From contig NZ_CP054491.1 of the NCBI RefSeq assembly GCF_013343005.1, positions 496,001-560,000 on the forward strand: 64,000 bases of DNA, in the 5' to 3' direction. The stretch is from Candidatus Reidiella endopervernicosa. Lineage in GTDB: Bacteria > Pseudomonadota > Gammaproteobacteria > GCF-013343005. A program made the position numbers and the translations under genes. This document shows, one piece after another, positions 39,082-47,751 of the stretch. The stretch's first letter is position 1; every line of letters starts with the position of its first letter. The notes below the pieces were generated by a model. That model made no database searches. It was given only the letters and a program-made list of their open reading frames with translations, and had not been told where the DNA came from.

Positions 39082-40170
39082 TTATATAGTGCATATCTGC
39101 CGATAAAAATCAGCAGTTTTCTTACCAACCAGCGTCCATGAATAGGCTTTCCGATTCTCTTTAAGCGCTCTCTTTTTCTCTTCATGCTCCGCTTCAGATG
39201 ATGCAGCCAATACCTCCGAAAGGTTATCCTCTCCGGATTCATCAACATCAAAATAGATTCCCGCCTCACCAAGAATTTCACAATTGTAGGGTGATCTACT
39301 GCAGATGATTGGCAAGAGATGCTGCTGTGCAAAGTGAGGTGCAGCTGTGGTCAATGACCTCTTGCCGTGCGCGCTAATCAAATAGTCTGCCGCACGCGCT
39401 AAATCCGCTAGATCGTTTTCTTTAACATAATCTAGAAACCTGATATCACCCCTACCTAACAATCCCTTCACCTTCTCAATATAGTTTGGATAGGCAATAC
39501 TCTTCAGCCGTCTATAGTAACCACGGTCATGAAATGCACCAGCGATAAGAAGTACAGCCCTTCTCTCTAAGTCACGCACTGCTTTGATTATAAGTTCATG
39601 TGTCTTATAGGGTCTGACCAGTCCAACGCTGATTAAAATCAGTGCGTCGTCAGGCAACCCTAATGAGTGACGTGCCTGCTCTTTAGTCAGCGTCGAAACT
39701 GGCTCATGTGAAAAGAAACCGTGTTGTATCAGACTATGCTGGCCTGAAAACTCAAAGGCTTCTAAAACTCGCTGACGCCCGCAATTGGAATGGTGAATAT
39801 TTCCGTCAGAAAATGTGTAGAGAAGTTGATAAAGTCGCTGCTCAAAATCTGGATTAACACAGTTGTGTGGAAGAAAATTATGAAGGGTTAAACAGAGCTT
39901 AATATTACACGCTCGTAGTTTCTCTAGTGCATCACTGAAATCATTTAAAATCTCAGAGCTACTCTGTTTCATTGTTTTTCTTGAGGTGAGTAAAGACTCT
40001 GGCCAGTGTAGGTGCAGAATATCTGGCCGCTGAGCTTTAATCTCATCAACTATCTCCGGCAGATAACTTCCCCACTTTCCGAGCAGCACACAATCCACAC
40101 CGCCCGATTCAAGACCGCTGGCAAGCGCCCTCGAATAGTTATGATCTCCTGGAATTATGACTACCTTCAT
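39082..40170 (-). CDS. Family 4-type glycosyltransferase
   Basis: A 362-residue GT-B fold enzyme. It starts MKVVIIPGDHNYSRALASGL, with a first Rossmann domain containing PDILHLHWPESLL, a histidine-rich acceptor region (LCLTLHNFLPHN), and a second domain beginning LILISVGLVRPYKTHELIIKA. The usual E-x7-E nucleotide-sugar motif near the C-terminus is weak (EILGEAGIYFDVDESGE). It forms a pair with the gene at 37448. The substrate cannot be told from sequence. Confidence 0.8.
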   Translation of the reverse strand: MKVVIIPGDHNYSRALASGLESGGVDCVLLGKWGSYLPEIVDEIKAQRPDILHLHWPESLLTSRKTMKQSSSEILNDFSDALEKLRACNIKLCLTLHNFLPHNCVNPDFEQRLYQLLYTFSDGNIHHSNCGRQRVLEAFEFSGQHSLIQHGFFSHEPVSTLTKEQARHSLGLPDDALILISVGLVRPYKTHELIIKAVRDLERRAVLLIAGAFHDRGYYRRLKSIAYPNYIEKVKGLLGRGDIRFLDYVKENDLADLARAADYLISAHGKRSLTTAAPHFAQQHLLPIICSRSPYNCEILGEAGIYFDVDESGEDNLSEVLAASSEAEHEEKKRALKENRKAYSWTLVGKKTADFYRQICTI

Positions 40171-40283
40171 ACGATACGGCTTTCCCTGGCTCTTGTAATT
40201 AACTGTGCTAATTGCCGTACACGGGTACTGCTTACAGCTGTATAAATATTTCAGTTATTTGATGACTACTACCCGGCTAAACT

Positions 40284-40502
40284 CTATCCGAGATCCGCCA
40301 ACTTCTCTTCAACCTGCACCAGCTCTTCTGAGATCGCCTTGGCAATTCCCGCCAGAACTTCGGCATTCTCTAGCTGGATGGCACGTTCCTCGGAGTCAGG
40401 ATCAAGCCCCTTACGATAGTCGGCCTCAATTGCGGCAAGCCGTTCTTTCAAGCGATCACGCTCAGCCCTCAGCTTTGCCACTTCCTCATCAATCTCGTTC
40501 AT
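40284..40502 (-). CDS. Small coiled-coil protein
   Basis: A 72-residue, highly charged helical protein from the ATG at 40502 (MNEIDEEVAKLRAERDRLKE), with GAGGAGAGG just upstream. Heptad-like repeats of Leu/Ile and Glu/Lys indicate a coiled coil. An in-frame ATG 39 bases upstream would overlap the stop of the previous gene. It follows 40526 closely and may be its partner. No family assigned. Confidence 0.6.
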   Translation of the reverse strand: MNEIDEEVAKLRAERDRLKERLAAIEADYRKGLDPDSEERAIQLENAEVLAGIAKAISEELVQVEEKLADLG

Positions 40503-40525
40503 CTCTACCTCTCCTCGTGAGTGAG

Positions 40526-41692
40526 TTAGCACTTCGGCCAAAACTGCGTCTCGATACCCTCACCCAGATCGGCCTCGATCAGGCGACGACGAACCTCAAG
40601 TAACCGCTCAATCAAGGCGGGCTCCGCCTTCTCATACGCCTCTGCATCGGGCTTCCGGCTCACCACCACACCGAGCAGTTCGGTGATCGCATTACCAATC
40701 GAGTTCTGACTGATAGTTACAATCAGCTTACCCTCATCGTTGCGGTAGATCAGCTGCTTAAAGGCGGGTTGCCAGCGAATAGCATTGGCGTAGGCGGGAT
40801 CGGTAATACAACTATCACGCACCTTCTTCGCCGTCTTGAGAAAATCATTATTAAACAGCAGCACATTCTCAACTGAGTCTGGGAAATAGACGTCGTCGAG
40901 AATCGGTGCGTTGCGGCTTGAAACCTGCGAGAAGAAGGTACGGTAGAAGTCGATGAAACCTTTGAGGATCTCATCATACTCCTGCCAGAAGCGCACATCC
41001 TCCAGAGTCGCCACACCACCCGGAATCTCCCAACTTGGCAGCCCCTGCGGAAAACCGGTGAGGTTGAAGCGCGCCCCATCATCACTGACCGGTTTTAGAA
41101 CCTCCAGCTTGAGGGAGTTGCAGACAAACTGACGATAGACGTCGTGCATATACTTCTCAAACAGCGAGTGCTGGCCACCGTCAGTGAGATTGGGGTTTTT
41201 CACATCGGCCAGGGTACCTTCACGCAGGGTCTGCATCGGGAAGACCATGAAGTGGTTGTGCAGCATACGAATACTCGGTACGCCAGGGGAGGTGAGCGGC
41301 CAGGTGGCATCGAGGCTTGCCTCACCCGCGAGGACCAGATGTTGTTCCGGGTCGGGGTAGGTCTCGAGCATGTAGTCGATAATGATCTGGTTCATCCGGT
41401 TCCAGACGTGTTTCACGTTCTCAGGAACCTGGGTGCGACGCACTGGACGACCCAGTGGGTTGAGGATCGTCTGTGATGTGTTGTAGATGATCGACGTATC
41501 GAACTCGTTGGTATGACCAAGCGCCTTACGATAGAGCAGCAGATCTTCCGGGTTCTTCAGCAGCCCGTTGTTGTGCATCAGATCGTTGAGATTCTCGGTC
41601 GAGTTGAAGAACTCATTCGGCTTCATCCCCTCCGGTACATCGAGCGGAATAGGGCGGAAGGGGGTAACGATCTCTCTTGGGCCGGACTGCAT
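40526..41692 (-). CDS. Conserved protein of unknown function, 388 residues
   Basis: A soluble 388-residue protein beginning MQSGPREIVTPFRPIPLDVP. It has a histidine motif RMLHNHFMVFP at the centre that resembles HIT-type phosphorylase sites, but the full HxHxH pattern is missing. Other segments (SSRNAPILDDVYFPDSVENV; LIVTISQNSIGNAITELLG) give no known domain. It ends in WPKC. It overlaps the upstream boundary of the small coiled-coil gene, suggesting an operon. Function unknown. Confidence 0.6.
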   Translation of the reverse strand: MQSGPREIVTPFRPIPLDVPEGMKPNEFFNSTENLNDLMHNNGLLKNPEDLLLYRKALGHTNEFDTSIIYNTSQTILNPLGRPVRRTQVPENVKHVWNRMNQIIIDYMLETYPDPEQHLVLAGEASLDATWPLTSPGVPSIRMLHNHFMVFPMQTLREGTLADVKNPNLTDGGQHSLFEKYMHDVYRQFVCNSLKLEVLKPVSDDGARFNLTGFPQGLPSWEIPGGVATLEDVRFWQEYDEILKGFIDFYRTFFSQVSSRNAPILDDVYFPDSVENVLLFNNDFLKTAKKVRDSCITDPAYANAIRWQPAFKQLIYRNDEGKLIVTISQNSIGNAITELLGVVVSRKPDAEAYEKAEPALIERLLEVRRRLIEADLGEGIETQFWPKC

Positions 41693-41889
41693 AGCACAAC
41701 ACCTCAGAACTCTTTATGGGCATATAAGCCGTTGAAATGACAACAATAACTAATGTTATTCACGCTATCACCATTAGATATCAAAAGGAAATAGCTACCC
41801 TGATATACCTCCTTTTTCTCGCCACCAACAGAGACCCTCTATCAACTACGCTTAGGGTACAGGGTTACTAATAACAGGGGGAATAACAC

Positions 41890-42240
41890 ATGAAGCCGAT
41901 ACTAACCGTCGAATTCAGCGCCAATGCGGCCGGTCGTGACTTCAATGAAGAGAGCGTCACTATCCACACGCCTGAAGAACTATTTCAGTTTGTTGCACCA
42001 GGGGGAGGGTGCGAAAAGATTCCGGATGAGGTGAGTGAGATTCAGTTTACCTTCCTGCCTCCGGAGCACCCCAACACCATTAATACCATTGCCGATCGAC
42101 CCGCCACACTCTCACTTGGCATGGCCTATTTTAGTGGTCCACTCTCTGAGATTGTCGAAACCTCACAGCAGATCCTCGACAAGGCGGGCAGGGGTGAGCT
42201 TTCCTTGGCATTTATTGAAGCGATTAGTGCAGGTAGCTAA
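41890..42240 (+). CDS. Small conserved protein of unknown function
   Basis: A 116-residue soluble protein starting MKPILTVEFSANAAGRDF, preceded by AGGGGGAATAACAC. It is acidic, with a mixed alpha/beta pattern, and contains EIQFTFLPPEHPNTIN. It stands alone, convergent with the DsrC-like gene at 42335. No recognised domain. Confidence 0.5.
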   Translation: MKPILTVEFSANAAGRDFNEESVTIHTPEELFQFVAPGGGCEKIPDEVSEIQFTFLPPEHPNTINTIADRPATLSLGMAYFSGPLSEIVETSQQILDKAGRGELSLAFIEAISAGS

Positions 42241-42275
42241 GAGCTACTTCTTACTCTCAGCCAATTCCGGGCATA

Positions 42276-42305
42276 AAAAAGGGCCCACAACCGTCGTTGT
42301 GAGCC
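42276..42305 (-). terminator. Rho-independent terminator after the DsrC-like gene
   Basis: On the minus strand GAGGGCTCACAAC-GACG-GTTGTGGGCCC forms a long stem followed by TTTTTT. It lies 30 bases past the stop of the gene at 42335 and may also slow transcription from 41890 on the other strand. Confidence 0.85.
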
Positions 42306-42334
42306 CTCTCATGCCTACATACTTTAGAGTGCGA

Positions 42335-42628
42335 TCAGACGCAGCCGGTCGGCTTTGGCAGGCCACCGTACTTGGTTATCGGCTTCATCGGGCCGGTCAG
42401 CCAGGTCTTGAACATCTCCTTCTGATCAGCACCGGCGTACTTGGAAAACTTACGAATCGGCGGTACTACGCTGTTCTCTTCGAAGTACTCACGCGCCTTC
42501 ATAATGTGTCCCCACTTGACGTCATCGAGTTCAATACCGTCCGCCTCAGCCATTGCACGGCCAATTTCAGGGGTCCAAATATTCATATTGGTGAGATATC
42601 CGTCACCGTCGCGATCTGGTAAATCCAT
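42335..42628 (-). CDS. DsrC/TusE-like sulfur carrier with single terminal cysteine
   Basis: A 97-residue DsrC-family protein from the ATG at 42628 (GGAGGCAAGACG upstream). It has the family tail LPKPTGCV, with the penultimate cysteine that carries sulfur as a persulfide. Eleven residues earlier, where DsrC of sulfite-reductase systems has its second cysteine, there is threonine (PMKPITKYGG). This makes it TusE-like or a DsrC variant. Its N-terminal region (DRDGDGYLTNMNIWTPEIG) is compatible with the family. Together with the homologue at 18058 (which keeps only the other cysteine) it forms a complementary pair. Confidence 0.82.
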   Translation of the reverse strand: MDLPDRDGDGYLTNMNIWTPEIGRAMAEADGIELDDVKWGHIMKAREYFEENSVVPPIRKFSKYAGADQKEMFKTWLTGPMKPITKYGGLPKPTGCV

Positions 42629-42919
42629 CGTCTTGCCTCCAGTAGTTTTCTTGCTGTGTGCCAGCTCGGTTGGGCACATCAAAATTAATAACTTAGTAAA
42701 CTTGTAGGCGATTAAACATTACCCGATGATTCTTGTCAACTACTAATTGTTAAAATTTGTGGTTATTAGACCCTTTAACTAACAAGGTCTAATCGATCGC
42801 TTCACGTCCACCACTGAATATCTCTAAGCCACCTTTAACCATTTCCTTAGAATGGGTTTATATTTCTTGCGCCCAAACCGGTATCCTATGCGGCAACTGC
42901 AATTACTCTATAGGGTGAA

Positions 42920-43288
42920 ATGATGAGCGAGCTGGACCTTCCCGAGATCAAACTCGACAACGACAACCTCTACCGTGAAGAGAGCTTCACCGATCGCAAG
43001 GTAGGCATCCTGCGTCGCCTCTCACCAATAACTACTGATGGCTCTGACGACAATAGTCGTCCAACACTCTGGATCGGTCAGACCCAGGTAATGACCCAGG
43101 CCGGTCCACTGCCGATCTCATTTGAGATCGAGGCCGCGACTCTGGAAGAGGCACTGGGCAAGTTTACTGAAGGTGCCAAGACGGGCATCCAGGAGACTAT
43201 TGAGGAGATGCAGGAGCAGCGTCGCGAATCAGCCTCACAAATCGTCGTTCCCGGTGCTGGTGGTGGCAACCGTATTCAGGTCCCCTAG
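42920..43288 (+). CDS. Conserved cytoplasmic protein of unknown function
   Basis: A 122-residue protein; a second ATG directly follows the first, and the start is preceded by AGGGTGAA. It begins MSELDLPEIKLDNDNLYREE, has a middle beta region (TLWIGQTQVMTQAGPLPISF) and an acidic helix, and ends GAGGGNRIQVP. It comes just before the DUF3581 gene in the same direction. Similar small proteins are common in sulfur-oxidising Gammaproteobacteria as far as I recall, but no function is assigned. Confidence 0.6.
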   Translation: MMSELDLPEIKLDNDNLYREESFTDRKVGILRRLSPITTDGSDDNSRPTLWIGQTQVMTQAGPLPISFEIEAATLEEALGKFTEGAKTGIQETIEEMQEQRRESASQIVVPGAGGGNRIQVP

Positions 43289-43348
43289 CACGCGTTTATC
43301 CAACAATAATGAATGGGGCGCCACCTGAGCGTTCCCTACAGTGGTCAT

Positions 43349-44062
43349 ATGAAGATGTTTTTAGATCAGTTTTTTAGCAATGACGAAGGATCGATCCGGA
43401 TCTCACGCCAACAGGCGAGCACCTTTGCCAAACGTGTAGCGGGCGATTTCAACCCGATCCACAATGAGGATGCAAAGCGCTTCGTCGTACCCGGTGACCT
43501 GCTGTTTGCACTGATCCTCACTCGTTACGGCGTGAGCCAGAAGATGCACTTCAACTTCGAGGGCATGGTGGGTGATGCCACGCCACTTCACTTCCCGGAG
43601 TCAGAGGATGAGAAGCTGGCGATCTGTGATGAGAACGGCAAGACCTATCTGACCGTTGAGCGATCTGGCGATAACGATCAGGAGCAGAATCTGGTTCGCT
43701 CACTCGCCTGTAGCTATGTCGAATTCTCTGGCCAGACCTTTCCCCACATTCTGGTGCCGCTGATGAAGCAGCACAACGTGATGATCAACACTGACCGACC
43801 ACTGGTAATCTACGAAAGCATGTCGATCGACATCGATCGGTTAGATATCACCGATCCGAAGCTGGAGCTGAGTGGATCGTCACTAGAGGTTGAGGGTAAG
43901 CGTGGTAACGTCCGCCTCGACTTCAATCTGATGTCGGGTGATGAGGTGGTAGGGCGTGGTTCGAAGAGCATGGTGTTGAGCGGTCTTCGCGAATATGACC
44001 AGCAGAAGATCGACACCCTGGTCAGCAACTTCAATGCCGGCAAAGAGGCCTACGCGGGTTAG
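43349..44062 (+). CDS. DUF3581 family protein
   Basis: About 237 residues from the ATG at 43349 (MKMFLDQFFSNDEG). The segment ISRQQASTFAKRVAGDFNPIHNEDAKRFVVPGDLLFALIL is characteristic of DUF3581 (only part is quoted as key residues: FNPIH and VPGDLLF), which resembles hotdog-fold hydratases of the MaoC type in its N-terminal half. The catalytic role is unknown. It lies between two small conserved genes in one direction. An earlier in-frame start exists but gives an atypical N-terminus. Confidence 0.82.
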   Translation: MKMFLDQFFSNDEGSIRISRQQASTFAKRVAGDFNPIHNEDAKRFVVPGDLLFALILTRYGVSQKMHFNFEGMVGDATPLHFPESEDEKLAICDENGKTYLTVERSGDNDQEQNLVRSLACSYVEFSGQTFPHILVPLMKQHNVMINTDRPLVIYESMSIDIDRLDITDPKLELSGSSLEVEGKRGNVRLDFNLMSGDEVVGRGSKSMVLSGLREYDQQKIDTLVSNFNAGKEAYAG

Positions 44063-44092
44063 GATCTGTTAACAGACCCTAACTCTCCCACC

Positions 44093-44965
44093 ATGGAGAC
44101 CAAACCAGCCTGTCATCAGTGCTTTCTGCGCCAGGCCAGTGATGCGGCCAAACGTCTAAACCTGAGCGCCGCCAGAACCGATGAACTACTGGCAACGGCA
44201 CAGGCCCAGCTGCAACAGCCATCCGCCAGCGCCACACCACCGATCATCGCCTCTGACCTGCACGCCATGATTCGCCACGAGAGCGGCTGTAGTGACCCCT
44301 ATCTGGCTGCAAAACAGAGCGCCACTGAACATGCGCTCAGCCTCTACCCCAAACTGAAGCAGCTGCTGGCAGATGCCGATGATCCGCTTGATACCGCGAT
44401 TCGCCTCGCCATCGCCGGCAATATCATCGATCTCGGTGTAGCCGATGCCTACGATCTCGAGGCGAGTATCGAGCGGGTGATCAAACTCACACCCGCCATT
44501 AACCATCTGCCTGAACTACGCGAAGCACTCAGCCACGCCGAGCAGGTTCTCTACCTGGCCGATAATGCCGGCGAGACGGTGCTTGATCGTCTGCTGATCG
44601 AACAGCTCGAACTGCCCGTTACTTACGTGGTGAAGGGCGGTGCTACGGTCAATGATGCCACCCGTGATGATGCGCTGGCCGCCGGTCTCGACCAGGCGTG
44701 TGAGATTATCGATAACGGTGCCGCCTCGATGGGAACACTACTAGAGCGCTGCAGCGCAGAGTTCCGTAATCGCTTCGACCGCGCCGAGCTGATCATCGCC
44801 AAGGGGATGGCCAACTTCGAGAGTCTCAGCGGTAGTCGTAGCGGACTCTTTTTCTTGCTGCAGGCGAAATGTGGCGTGGTAGCCGATCATCTCAGCGTCG
44901 CCGAGAAGTCGATCATTATTTTGCAGGACCAGGCCGAGACAGCAGAGGCGGAAACCGGCGTTTAA
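44093..44965 (+). CDS. DUF89 / ARMT1-like damage-control phosphatase
   Basis: A 290-residue protein of the DUF89 family, metal-dependent phosphatases thought to remove damaged sugar phosphates. It has an N-terminal METKPACHQC with CxxC, and the catalytic motifs YLADNAGETVLDRLL and IIAKGMANFESLSG. The late segment LLQAKCGVVADHL is also typical. It ends 2 bases before the next gene. Prokaryotic DUF89 proteins often cluster with kinases or HAD proteins, as here. Confidence 0.88.
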   Translation: METKPACHQCFLRQASDAAKRLNLSAARTDELLATAQAQLQQPSASATPPIIASDLHAMIRHESGCSDPYLAAKQSATEHALSLYPKLKQLLADADDPLDTAIRLAIAGNIIDLGVADAYDLEASIERVIKLTPAINHLPELREALSHAEQVLYLADNAGETVLDRLLIEQLELPVTYVVKGGATVNDATRDDALAAGLDQACEIIDNGAASMGTLLERCSAEFRNRFDRAELIIAKGMANFESLSGSRSGLFFLLQAKCGVVADHLSVAEKSIIILQDQAETAEAETGV

Positions 44966-44967
44966 CG

Positions 44968-45936
44968 ATGGACAGACCGGGTGAAATCGTTATCTGCGGC
45001 CTCGATGGCGTACTGGCACTGATCGAGCATCGCCTTCATCACCTCTATAACGAAGAGGGTGAGAAACATTGGGATCGATTCCACGCCGCCTGTATCGATG
45101 ACATGCCCAACCTGCCTCTGGTCGATCGACTCAACCACGCCCGTAGTGAAGGTACCGAGTTAGTCATCATTAGCGGACGCAGTGCGGCGGTACGCAATGA
45201 AACTATCAACTGGCTGGCACAGTGGGACATCGGTTATGACGCGCTCTGGTTACGCCCAGAGAGGGAGTTCAACAGCTCAGCCAAGTTCAAGGCCGCACTA
45301 CTCGATCGACGCTATCCACAGCGTCCGATCCGACGTATCTACGAGTCCGACAGCCATCTCGATGTGGCACAACTGGCGCTGGAACGCATCATCCCTTGCA
45401 CCCTGATCGGTCACAATCAGGGCAACGGCGAGTCGCGAGAACTATTCGAACTGCGGGTGATCAACCACAGCTGTGATCACACCACCCTCTACCCCTTCTA
45501 TGGCGACGAGGACTTCAGCTGGGATGAACGCACCCAACAGCTCACCGCCGGTCCCTGTCGACAATGTCAGGTTCGAGAGCAGCAGAAAGAGCAGAAACAG
45601 AAGGCGACCGTCGCTCGACTGCACGCCCAGGGGCGTGGCCTGCCCCCACTGGAGGGTTCTGAGCGACAGACGGAGTGGGCTGAGGGGATACGACAGAAGG
45701 GTTTTGGTGCTGTCGATAAGGTCTTGAGCTGGATCGATCAGGTCGATGCAGAGGCGCAGCGTGAAGATCCCGACCACTGGTACACGGTTAAGCAGGGCAT
45801 CGACCGCTCGATCAAATGGCTGGAGGAGCAGGCCGATGCCAAGTGGTGGATCGATAATCGCCACGGCATCTATAACAATCTCGATGCGGGCCGTTCACTA
45901 CTCTCTGCGATTGCTGAACAGCAGGGCTTCTTTTAG
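44968..45936 (+). CDS. HAD-fold protein with degenerate nucleophile (PNK phosphatase-like)
   Basis: A 322-residue protein from the ATG at 44968, 2 bases after the DUF89 stop. Residues about 5-150 have a HAD fold similar to the phosphatase part of polynucleotide kinase (VIISGRSAAVRNETINWL; ESDSHLDVAQLAL). The first catalytic motif reads ICGLDGVLAL where DxDGT is usual, so the nucleophilic aspartate is glycine and phosphatase activity is unlikely. The C-terminal region (about 190-322) is Gln/Glu-rich and includes a Trp-rich end (EEQADAKWWIDNRHGIYNNL). Probably a binding or regulatory role. Coupling with DUF89 is suggestive. Confidence 0.72.
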   Translation: MDRPGEIVICGLDGVLALIEHRLHHLYNEEGEKHWDRFHAACIDDMPNLPLVDRLNHARSEGTELVIISGRSAAVRNETINWLAQWDIGYDALWLRPEREFNSSAKFKAALLDRRYPQRPIRRIYESDSHLDVAQLALERIIPCTLIGHNQGNGESRELFELRVINHSCDHTTLYPFYGDEDFSWDERTQQLTAGPCRQCQVREQQKEQKQKATVARLHAQGRGLPPLEGSERQTEWAEGIRQKGFGAVDKVLSWIDQVDAEAQREDPDHWYTVKQGIDRSIKWLEEQADAKWWIDNRHGIYNNLDAGRSLLSAIAEQQGFF

Positions 45937-46346
45937 TCGCGGCTCGTTTCGGCACGTCCCAATCGGTACGCCTCACTCAGCGCCGCCTTGAGCGCCGCCT
46001 GTTCTTCGAGGTTATCGATCTCCAGGTGCTGTTTGGCAATGGTAGCGAGCTTCTCCATCAACCGTTGTTCATACCATGCAGCTATGAAACCCTCGGTATC
46101 AAGCTGACCCTCACTGATAAAGTCGGTAACCACACCTGTGGCATTGGAGTAGGTGACCGGCTCCGCCTCCATCATCTCGTACTCATAGGAGTAACTATCG
46201 ATGCCGTTACGCTTGGCAATCGTTGTATAGAGCGCGGGAATGACACCGTGCATGGCGATGATCTTATCGAAATCGACCTCTATGGAGGGTTCGAACTTCT
46301 CACCCTTGAAATAGAAGTGGACGGTGGCTGTGGCACTATTTTTCAT
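45933..46346 (-). CDS. Unrecognised small protein
   Basis: A 137-residue soluble protein beginning MKNSATATVHFYFKGEKFEP, with a beta-rich N-terminus and helical C-terminus (EEQAALKAALSEAYRLGRAE). Its stop overlaps the end of the convergent HAD gene by four bases. It is followed on the same strand by the antitoxin-like gene at 46383, which lies upstream of it. No domain assigned. Confidence 0.55.
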   Translation of the reverse strand: MKNSATATVHFYFKGEKFEPSIEVDFDKIIAMHGVIPALYTTIAKRNGIDSYSYEYEMMEAEPVTYSNATGVVTDFISEGQLDTEGFIAAWYEQRLMEKLATIAKQHLEIDNLEEQAALKAALSEAYRLGRAETSRD

Positions 46347-46382
46347 CTCATTGCTCTCACTACTTACATCACTAGATAGGCG

Positions 46383-46778
46383 CTATCCCTGTTCAAGATA
46401 GGCTAGTACATCAGCCAGTCGCCCTTCATCGACCATGAGCAGAAAGGGTGAACTACCAAACTCTCCACTCTCAGCACGAAGCCAATGATACATGCGCACC
46501 CCATCACCCTCCATCCGCTCGTGGAGTGCCTGATAGAGGCGGATAAACTGCTCAGCCCGATCCCAGGCATCGCTCCCCTCAACCAACAGATTTCGTCCCT
46601 CAAACAACGCACCGACATCTTCACACTGAAGGCCAAGCAGCCGCGCCACCTCGGCTCGGTAGAGACCCAGCATCTCACCCGCTTGAACTACCGACTGGCT
46701 GAGTCGCTGCAGTGATGAGAAGGGATCGGTGAGGCGATGGACCAAGAGAGCTCCAGACTTTAATGCGCGTAGCGCCAT
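46383..46778 (-). CDS. MbcA/ParS/Xre-type antitoxin-like protein, no toxin partner
   Basis: A 131-residue protein resembling the Xre-MbcA-ParS antitoxin family. An N-terminal helix-turn-helix-like part (GEMLGLYRAEVARLLGLQ) is followed by a toxin-binding-like domain (AEQFIRLYQALHERMEGD; MYHWLRAESGEFGSSPFLLM; GRLADVLAYLEQG). Usually such proteins pair with RES-domain toxins; no RES gene is adjacent. It may be an orphan regulator. Family assignment is by pattern. Confidence 0.6.
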   Translation of the reverse strand: MALRALKSGALLVHRLTDPFSSLQRLSQSVVQAGEMLGLYRAEVARLLGLQCEDVGALFEGRNLLVEGSDAWDRAEQFIRLYQALHERMEGDGVRMYHWLRAESGEFGSSPFLLMVDEGRLADVLAYLEQG

Positions 46779-46814
46779 TATTACCTACGGTGGCCTGATG
46801 AAAAAATGCTACAA

Positions 46815-47678
46815 CTATTGGGTGTTTCGCAGGCGTAGAAATGATGCGAAGCGTGGCAGACCGCTTTGCGTCAGACCGTAATATTTATAGGTCACGATGG
46901 CACCAATGGGGGGCGGCGTTCGACGCTCTTGATCACTCAGGCCACTACCCAGTCTAAAGCGCCTGCCACTCTCATCCTCAACCAGCAGCGAACCAACCTG
47001 ACCGAGGTACTTCCCCTTACCCGGCAGGTGTTCGATCACGATCGCCTCAGCATCCTGATAACGCTTCAGTTTTAGTAGATCGTCTGATCTGAAGGCACGA
47101 TATCGTGCATTGGCGTGGTGAAGCATCAACCCCTCACCCCCTGCAGTGACCACGGCATCGAGCTGCTACATCAACTCCGACTCACTCGCGACTCGCCACT
47201 GCTCGACCAGAACTATATAGGCAGAAGCGGTGGTCGAAACGACTCCCTTTAACGCCTTCAACCGATCATCAAAGCTGCCCGTTGCGCTGGGCAGGTCAAA
47301 CACCATGAATCGGATCTCTCGCCACTCCTCCTCGTTCGGCACATAACGTCGAACCGCACCACTTAGCGTCCCGAAACGGCCTCGTCCCATCCACAGTTCA
47401 CCATCAAGGGGAGTTGCTGGAAAATCTACAGTGAACCAGCTGGGAGCCTGAAAACGATTACCGCCACGCGAGATGAGTTCACTACCGCTCCAATAGGCAC
47501 GTACTCCATCGAGCTTTTCACTAACCCAATACGCACTCACATCGTTACCCTGACGATAGCTATTGGCAAGCATCAGTGCGGGTCGCTCTGCCGCATAGAG
47601 TGGGGTTATAGAGTGCGCGATTAAGAAAACAAAACAGAGTGCTGGCGTAATCTTGCTACGCAGATATTCCGGTGACAT
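46815..47678 (-). pseudogene. Exported ATP-dependent DNA ligase with in-frame TAG
   Basis: About 287 codons from the ATG at 47678, preceded by AGGGAGGG. It has an N-terminal signal (TPALCFVFLIAHSITPLYA), nucleotidyltransferase motif I with the adenylated lysine in VSEKLDGVRAYW, motif III PLDGELWMGRGRF, motif IV GEGLMLHH, motif V LLKLKRY, and a C-terminal OB domain ending FASFLRLRNTQ. This is the compact Haemophilus-type ligase with a signal peptide. At 47166-47168 the frame meets TAG between SELM and QLDAVVT, where CAG would be usual. No frameshift is involved: both sides are in one frame. The gene is either a point nonsense mutant or the TAG is read through. Confidence 0.85.
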
Positions 47679-47751
47679 AACGCCCTCCCTGGCTGTTATT
47701 GAGGCCTTCCCATGGCCTCTCATCAAATCATGGAATCATGGAATCATGGAA

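Noticed and set aside
46383-46778. Complete toxin-antitoxin pair
   Set aside because: The antitoxin-like protein has no RES toxin or other toxin next to it; the neighbour at 45933 has no toxin features.
47166-47168. TAG in the ligase gene as pyrrolysine
   Set aside because: No pyl genes in the window and glutamine (CAG) fits the position; a point change or read error is simpler.
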